Assembly: GCA_022706175.1 (NCBI GenBank)
Contig: JAKJDB010000056.1
Location: 1-9,904, forward strand
From: Candidatus Zhuqueibacterota bacterium
Lineage (GTDB): Bacteria; KSB1; UBA2214
DNA length: 9,904 bases
Reading direction: 5' to 3'
The notes under the pieces are model-generated. The model was not told the DNA's origin. It did no database searches and saw only the letters and a list, made by a program, of their open reading frames with translations. A program made the position numbers and the translations under genes. This document shows, in pieces, positions 7,197-9,904 of this stretch; position 1 is the first letter of the stretch; each line of letters begins with the position of its first letter.

Positions 7197-7661
7197 GTGA
7201 GACTATTAGATTATCTGGCTCCCAATCTTGTCTTTCTGGATCTCACCGGCAAAGACAAAAACGACGTCATCAGCAAAGTCGTGCACCTGATGAAACAGCA
7301 AAAGGCCATTGACGACGAAAAAAATTTTCTCCAGGAGGTGTTCCAGCGCGAAAAGCTGGGCTGTACCGCCATCGGCGGCAATGTGGCGATCCCGCATGCG
7401 CGCACGCGCACGGTGAAGAACATCGTCATCGCCTTTGCCCGCCTGACGCCGGGCGTGGATTTTTGCGCCATGGACCAGGAGCCGATCCGGCTGTTGTTTC
7501 TCCTGGGCACGCCCATGGAGGCGGTGGGGGACTATCTCAAGGTTCTGGCCAAACTCTCCAAGCTGCTCAAGGATGGGGCTAACCGGGACAGGCTGATCCA
7601 GGCGGGGACGGCGGAAGAGGTCTATGCCATCCTGGAGGAACTGGAGCAGCACGCCGACTGA
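7197..7661 (+). CDS. ptsN: PTS EIIA component, PtsN/fructose-mannitol type
   Basis: This 154-residue stand-alone EIIA domain accepts phosphate from HPr or NPr on a histidine. The motif GNVAIPHARTRTVKN (61-75) carries the expected phosphorylated His67, and LLFLLGTP (99-106) is the usual core strand. The length is that of a single EIIA(Ntr) or EIIA(Fru) domain, with no EIIB or EIIC attached or adjacent, which favours a regulatory PtsN-like role over sugar uptake. The frame is open to a TTG at 7152. I prefer the GTG at 7197, preceded by AAAAGAGGG (7184-7192) at Shine-Dalgarno distance, which gives the normal family N-terminus. Its divergent neighbour is the oxidoreductase gene. The symbol is by family resemblance, since no rpoN, hprK or ptsO is visible. 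Confidence 0.8.
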   Translation: MRLLDYLAPNLVFLDLTGKDKNDVISKVVHLMKQQKAIDDEKNFLQEVFQREKLGCTAIGGNVAIPHARTRTVKNIVIAFARLTPGVDFCAMDQEPIRLLFLLGTPMEAVGDYLKVLAKLSKLLKDGANRDRLIQAGTAEEVYAILEELEQHAD

Positions 7662-7686
7662 GCGGGTGGCGCTGTAATGAAAAGGG

Positions 7687-7715
7687 TTGACTTTTTCGCA
7701 CCCTATTAGTATATT
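7687..7715 (+). promoter_or_regulatory. strong sigma-70-type promoter for the tRNA/tadA cluster
   Basis: TTGACT (7687-7692) and TATATT (7710-7715) are separated by 17 bases, each one base from consensus. Transcription would begin near 7722, about 16 bases before the first tRNA, as expected for a stable-RNA operon. A perfect inverted repeat CCTATTA/TAATAGG (7702-7708 and 7715-7721) straddles the -10. Confidence 0.75.
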
Positions 7716-7737
7716 AATAGGCTAAAATCGTATTTTT

Positions 7738-7810
7738 GGCGCGTTCGTCTAGGGGTCTAGGACACCGGCCTCTCACGTCGGTAACACGGGTTCGAATCCC
7801 GTACGCGCTA
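7738..7810 (+). tRNA. tRNA-Glu (anticodon CTC)
   Basis: A 73-base cloverleaf. The acceptor GGCGCGT pairs with ACGCGCT (7803-7809, first pair G-U), with discriminator A7810. The anticodon stem CCGGC/GTCGG holds loop CTCTCAC with anticodon CTC, reading GAG. The T-arm is ACGGG-TTCGAAT-CCCGT. The D-arm GTCTAGGGGTCTAGGAC is typical of tRNA-Glu. CCA is not encoded. Confidence 0.95.
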
Positions 7811-7836
7811 CGCTGCACCATCGCACTGGTTTGTCC

Positions 7837-7913
7837 GCGCCCGTAGCTCAACTGGATAGAGCATCTGACTACGGATCAGAAGGTTGGGGATTCGAACTCC
7901 TCCGGGCGCGCCA
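7837..7913 (+). tRNA. tRNA-Arg (anticodon ACG)
   Basis: A 77-base cloverleaf including an encoded CCA (7911-7913). The acceptor GCGCCCG pairs with CGGGCGC, and the discriminator is G7910. The anticodon stem TCTGA/TCAGA holds loop CTACGGA with anticodon ACG. A34 of this tRNA is the known target of the TadA deaminase, which makes inosine so that CGU, CGC and CGA are read. The tadA start codon follows after 18 bases. Confidence 0.95.
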
Positions 7914-7931
7914 AGAGGAAAGGCTCTTGCC

Positions 7932-8423
7932 GTGCAGGATCACGCCGATTGGATGGCTTTGGCCCTCCGCGAAGCGGAAAAAGCGTTTCACAAAGGGGAG
8001 GTGCCGATCGGTGCGGTGGTGATTCATGAAGGCCGCATCGTCGGCCGGGGTCACAACATGATGGAGACCCTGCAGGATCCTACGGCGCATGCTGAAATGC
8101 TGGCCATCACCTCGGCTGCCAACACGCTGGCGTCCTGGCGGCTGGACGGATGCGTCCTGTACGTCACCCTCGAGCCTTGTATCATGTGCACGGGCGCCAT
8201 TCTCTTATCACGCATTCCCACCATCGTTTTTGGAGCTCAGGATCCCCGCTACGGCGCTTGCGGCAGTGCGGTTCAGCTTGCGCAGAACGAGCGGATCGAC
8301 GTGCGCGCCAACGTGATCAACGGCGTGGCCGAGGCCGAGTGCAGCGAGCTGATCAAACGTTTTTTCCGGCAGGTTCGCAGGGAAAAGACGAACCGGCGCG
8401 ACACAGGTCAAAGCGGACAGTAA
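7932..8423 (+). CDS. tadA: tRNA-specific adenosine deaminase TadA
   Basis: This 163-residue zinc enzyme deaminates A34 of tRNA-Arg(ACG) to inosine. The zinc and catalytic motifs are TAHAEM (His53, Glu55 as proton shuttle) and EPCIMC (Cys83, Cys86), with the usual VPIGAVV upstream (24-30) and DPRYGACGS after. Length is normal for TadA. The frame is open back to 7884, but that part lies inside the tRNA-Arg gene. The GTG at 7932 has AAAGG (7919-7923) 8 bases upstream and gives the standard N-terminus; an ATG at 7953 is the alternative. The gene is squeezed between tRNA-Arg (18 bases) and tRNA-Ser (8 bases), with no room for its own standard promoter in either gap, so it is probably transcribed with the tRNAs. 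Related cytidine/guanine deaminases share the fold, but the context and motifs favour TadA. Confidence 0.93.
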   Translation: MQDHADWMALALREAEKAFHKGEVPIGAVVIHEGRIVGRGHNMMETLQDPTAHAEMLAITSAANTLASWRLDGCVLYVTLEPCIMCTGAILLSRIPTIVFGAQDPRYGACGSAVQLAQNERIDVRANVINGVAEAECSELIKRFFRQVRREKTNRRDTGQSGQ

Positions 8424-8431
8424 AACGAGCA

Positions 8432-8519
<88 letters not shown>

Positions 8520-8567
8520 AACCCGGTGGGATGAACATAAAAAGGTCGATGACCGCCGAGTCAACCA

Positions 8568-8657
<90 letters not shown>

Positions 8658-8680
8658 GGTGCGATAACGCAAACAATCAT

Positions 8681-8753
8681 GGGGCTGTAGCTCAGCTGGG
8701 AGAGCGATACGTTCGCAACGTATAGGTCGTGGGTTCGAATCCCATCAGCTCCA
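8681..8753 (+). tRNA. tRNA-Ala (anticodon CGC)
   Basis: A 73-base cloverleaf. The acceptor GGGGCTG pairs with CAGCTCC (8746-8752) and keeps the G3-U70 wobble pair that marks alanine tRNAs; the discriminator is A8753. The anticodon stem ATACG/CGTAT holds loop TTCGCAA with anticodon CGC, reading GCG. CCA is not encoded. The SRP RNA appears to start only 3 bases later. Confidence 0.95.
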
Positions 8754-8756
8754 CAA

Positions 8757-9029
8757 TGGCTGTGCTAGATGGGGAGCTAGCGGTGCCCTGTAACCTGCAA
8801 CCCGCTCCAGCAGGATCGAATTCCCATTCTGAGGTCTGCTTATTTCCCTGCACTTCCGCGGTCAGCAACGTTGATCATTCAAGCCCCACGCAATAGAAAG
8901 GTGCCCAACCCCGCCAGGATCGGAAGAGAGCAACGGTAAGCATTCTGACTTTGTGCCGTGGGAGTACTTGAACGGAGTTGTGAACTGCGGTCTCAGGAAA
9001 CAGAGGGATCGAAGGTGGGTGCACAGCCA
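8757..9029 (+). ncRNA. ffs: large bacterial signal recognition particle RNA (Alu + S domains)
   Basis: This RNA of about 273 bases is the scaffold of the signal recognition particle, which targets nascent membrane and secreted proteins with Ffh. The ends pair perfectly (TGGCTGTG at 8757-8764 with CACAGCCA at 9022-9029). The 5' part matches the Alu domain of Bacillus-type scRNA, including GCGGTGCCCTGTAA with the UGUNR turn at 8789-8793, followed by CCGCTCCAGCAGG. The S domain has the Ffh-binding core CCAGGATCGGAAGAGAGCA near 8914-8932 with the GGAA tetraloop at 8922-8925. The short 4.5S form of E. coli lacks the Alu part, so this is the large class. Ends are set from the closing helix and may shift by a few bases. 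It sits between tRNA-Ala and dnaX; the same SRP-dnaX order is known in Bacillus. Confidence 0.93.
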
Positions 9030-9038
9030 TTCTTTCTT
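9022..9038 (+). terminator. possible terminator or processing end of the SRP RNA
   Basis: The 3' strand of the closing helix of the SRP RNA is followed at once by the T-rich stretch TTCTTTCTT (9030-9038). This could act as a weak intrinsic terminator. The run is interrupted by C, and dnaX begins only 30 bases later, so read-through is plausible. Confidence 0.35.
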
Positions 9039-9068
9039 GAAACACCATCCTAATCGTCGGAACACGCC

Positions 9069-9904
9069 ATGTCGTACCTGGTCCTCGCGCGCAAGTATCG
9101 TCCCATGTTTTTCGATGACGTGGTGGGGCAACAGCATGTCACCCACACGCTGCAGAACGCCATCCGGCAGAACCGAATCGCCAACGCGTATCTTTTCTCC
9201 GGCCCCCGTGGTGTGGGCAAGACCACGGTGGCGCGTATTTTAGCCAAAGCGCTCAATTGCGATCAAGGTCCGACCATCACCCCCTGCAACCAGTGCTCCT
9301 CTTGCATCGAGATCAACGAAAGCCGCAGCCTCGACGTGTTTGAGATCGACGGCGCCTCCAACCGCGGCATCGATGAAGTGCGCAACCTGCGCGAAGGATT
9401 GCGCTATTCCCCCACGCCGGGCAAATACCGCATCTATATCATCGACGAAGTGCACATGCTCACCAACGAGGCGTTCAACGCGTTGTTAAAGACCCTGGAA
9501 GAACCGCCGCCGCAGGTGCTCTTTGTCTTCGCCACCACCGAAGCCCACAAGGTGCCGGCCACTATTCTCTCCCGCTGTCAGCGGTTCGATTTCAAACGCA
9601 TGCCTGTGAAAAAAATCATCGAACAGCTGGCTGAACTGTGCCGGCAGGAAAACATCGAAATCGAGGAAGAGGCTCTGCGGATGATCGCGGTGAAAGCGGA
9701 CGGCAGCATGCGCGATTCGCAGAGCGTGCTGGATCAGATCATCGCCTATGCCGGCAACACCGTCTCGGCGCAGGGCGTGGCCGCTCTGCTGGGCATCATC
9801 GACCAGCAGCTGTTCTTTGAGGTGACCGATCTCATTCAATCCGGGGACGTGCTGGCGGGGGTGCGCCTGGCCGGCCGTATTTTTTCCGAGGGCTATGATT
9901 ACAG
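9069..9904 (+). CDS. dnaX: DNA polymerase III subunit gamma/tau (3' truncated by the window)
   Basis: This is the ATPase of the clamp loader, which opens the sliding clamp and holds polymerase cores together at the replication fork. The first 278 residues are visible and the frame is open to the window end. Walker A is GPRGVGKT (45-52). Zinc ligands are Cys64, 73, 76 and 79. Walker B is IYIIDE (122-127), sensor 1 is ATTE (155-158), the SRC motif is at 168-170, and sensor 2 lies in GSMRDS (Arg215). All are canonical for DnaX domains I-II. The ATG at 9069 is the only sensible start, because an in-frame TAA lies at 9051; its Shine-Dalgarno is weak. No convincing promoter is seen in the 39 bases after the SRP RNA, so expression may depend on read-through. 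Whether a tau C-terminus or frameshift site exists lies outside the window. Confidence 0.96.
   Translation, partial: MSYLVLARKYRPMFFDDVVGQQHVTHTLQNAIRQNRIANAYLFSGPRGVGKTTVARILAKALNCDQGPTITPCNQCSSCIEINESRSLDVFEIDGASNRGIDEVRNLREGLRYSPTPGKYRIYIIDEVHMLTNEAFNALLKTLEEPPPQVLFVFATTEAHKVPATILSRCQRFDFKRMPVKKIIEQLAELCRQENIEIEEEALRMIAVKADGSMRDSQSVLDQIIAYAGNTVSAQGVAALLGIIDQQLFFEVTDLIQSGDVLAGVRLAGRIFSEGYDY

Noticed and set aside
7837..7913. tRNA-Arg as an integration (attachment) site
   Set aside because: No integrase, no partial duplicate of the tRNA 3' end and no foreign-looking segment next to it; the downstream gene is tadA.
8862..9256. Small open frames on both strands over the SRP RNA 3' half and the dnaX start
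   Set aside because: The SRP RNA structure and the dnaX frame explain this DNA, and the peptides show no conserved features.

Overview
The window reads as a piece of a bacterial chromosome with moderately high G+C coding DNA and tight gene packing. About half of the visible starts appear to be GTG. The source cannot be named from sequence alone. A 2-hydroxyacyl-CoA dehydratase-type activase module points to anaerobic metabolism. The SRP RNA is the large form with an Alu domain, and the order tadA - SRP RNA - dnaX is the one known from Bacillus and relatives. The hairpin-rich intergenic repeats and the unusual mix of genes would also suit an uncultured lineage outside the Firmicutes. I see no mobile element, phage gene, CRISPR array or replication origin.

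Region 1 (1-3679, + strand) is a tightly overlapping three-gene cluster. It holds the 3' part of a BcrAD/BadFG-type activase fused to a DUF2229-like domain, a separate 409-residue activase-related protein, and a PlsC-type acyltransferase. The first two look like the two halves of the very large fused activase-related protein found in many anaerobes. The gene junctions overlap by 8 and 4 bases, so translational coupling is likely.

Region 2 (3680-3795) is a short convergent intergenic gap with three G+C-rich hairpins. Two of them belong to an exact 22-bp direct repeat.

Region 3 (3796-7038, - strand) reads right to left: a Gfo/Idh/MocA oxidoreductase, then the ATPase and permease of a NatAB/YhaQP-like ABC-2 exporter. 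A clear sigma-70-type promoter lies upstream of the oxidoreductase. The ATPase and permease are surely a pair, while the link to the oxidoreductase is only positional.

Region 4 (7039-7661) is a divergent promoter region followed by a stand-alone PTS EIIA (PtsN/fructose-type) gene on the + strand.

Region 5 (7687-9904, + strand) is an information-processing cluster. After a near-consensus promoter come tRNA-Glu(CUC), tRNA-Arg(ACG), tadA, tRNA-Ser(CGA), tRNA-Ser(GGA), tRNA-Ala(CGC), a large SRP RNA and the start of dnaX, which runs off the window. The gaps are so short that much of this may be one mixed tRNA/mRNA/ncRNA transcript. TadA's only well-established bacterial tRNA substrate, tRNA-Arg(ACG), lies 18 bases before the tadA start codon.

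The most interesting points are the RNA-protein operon, the split activase and the hairpin repeats. Nothing here is clearly a new defence or mobile system.
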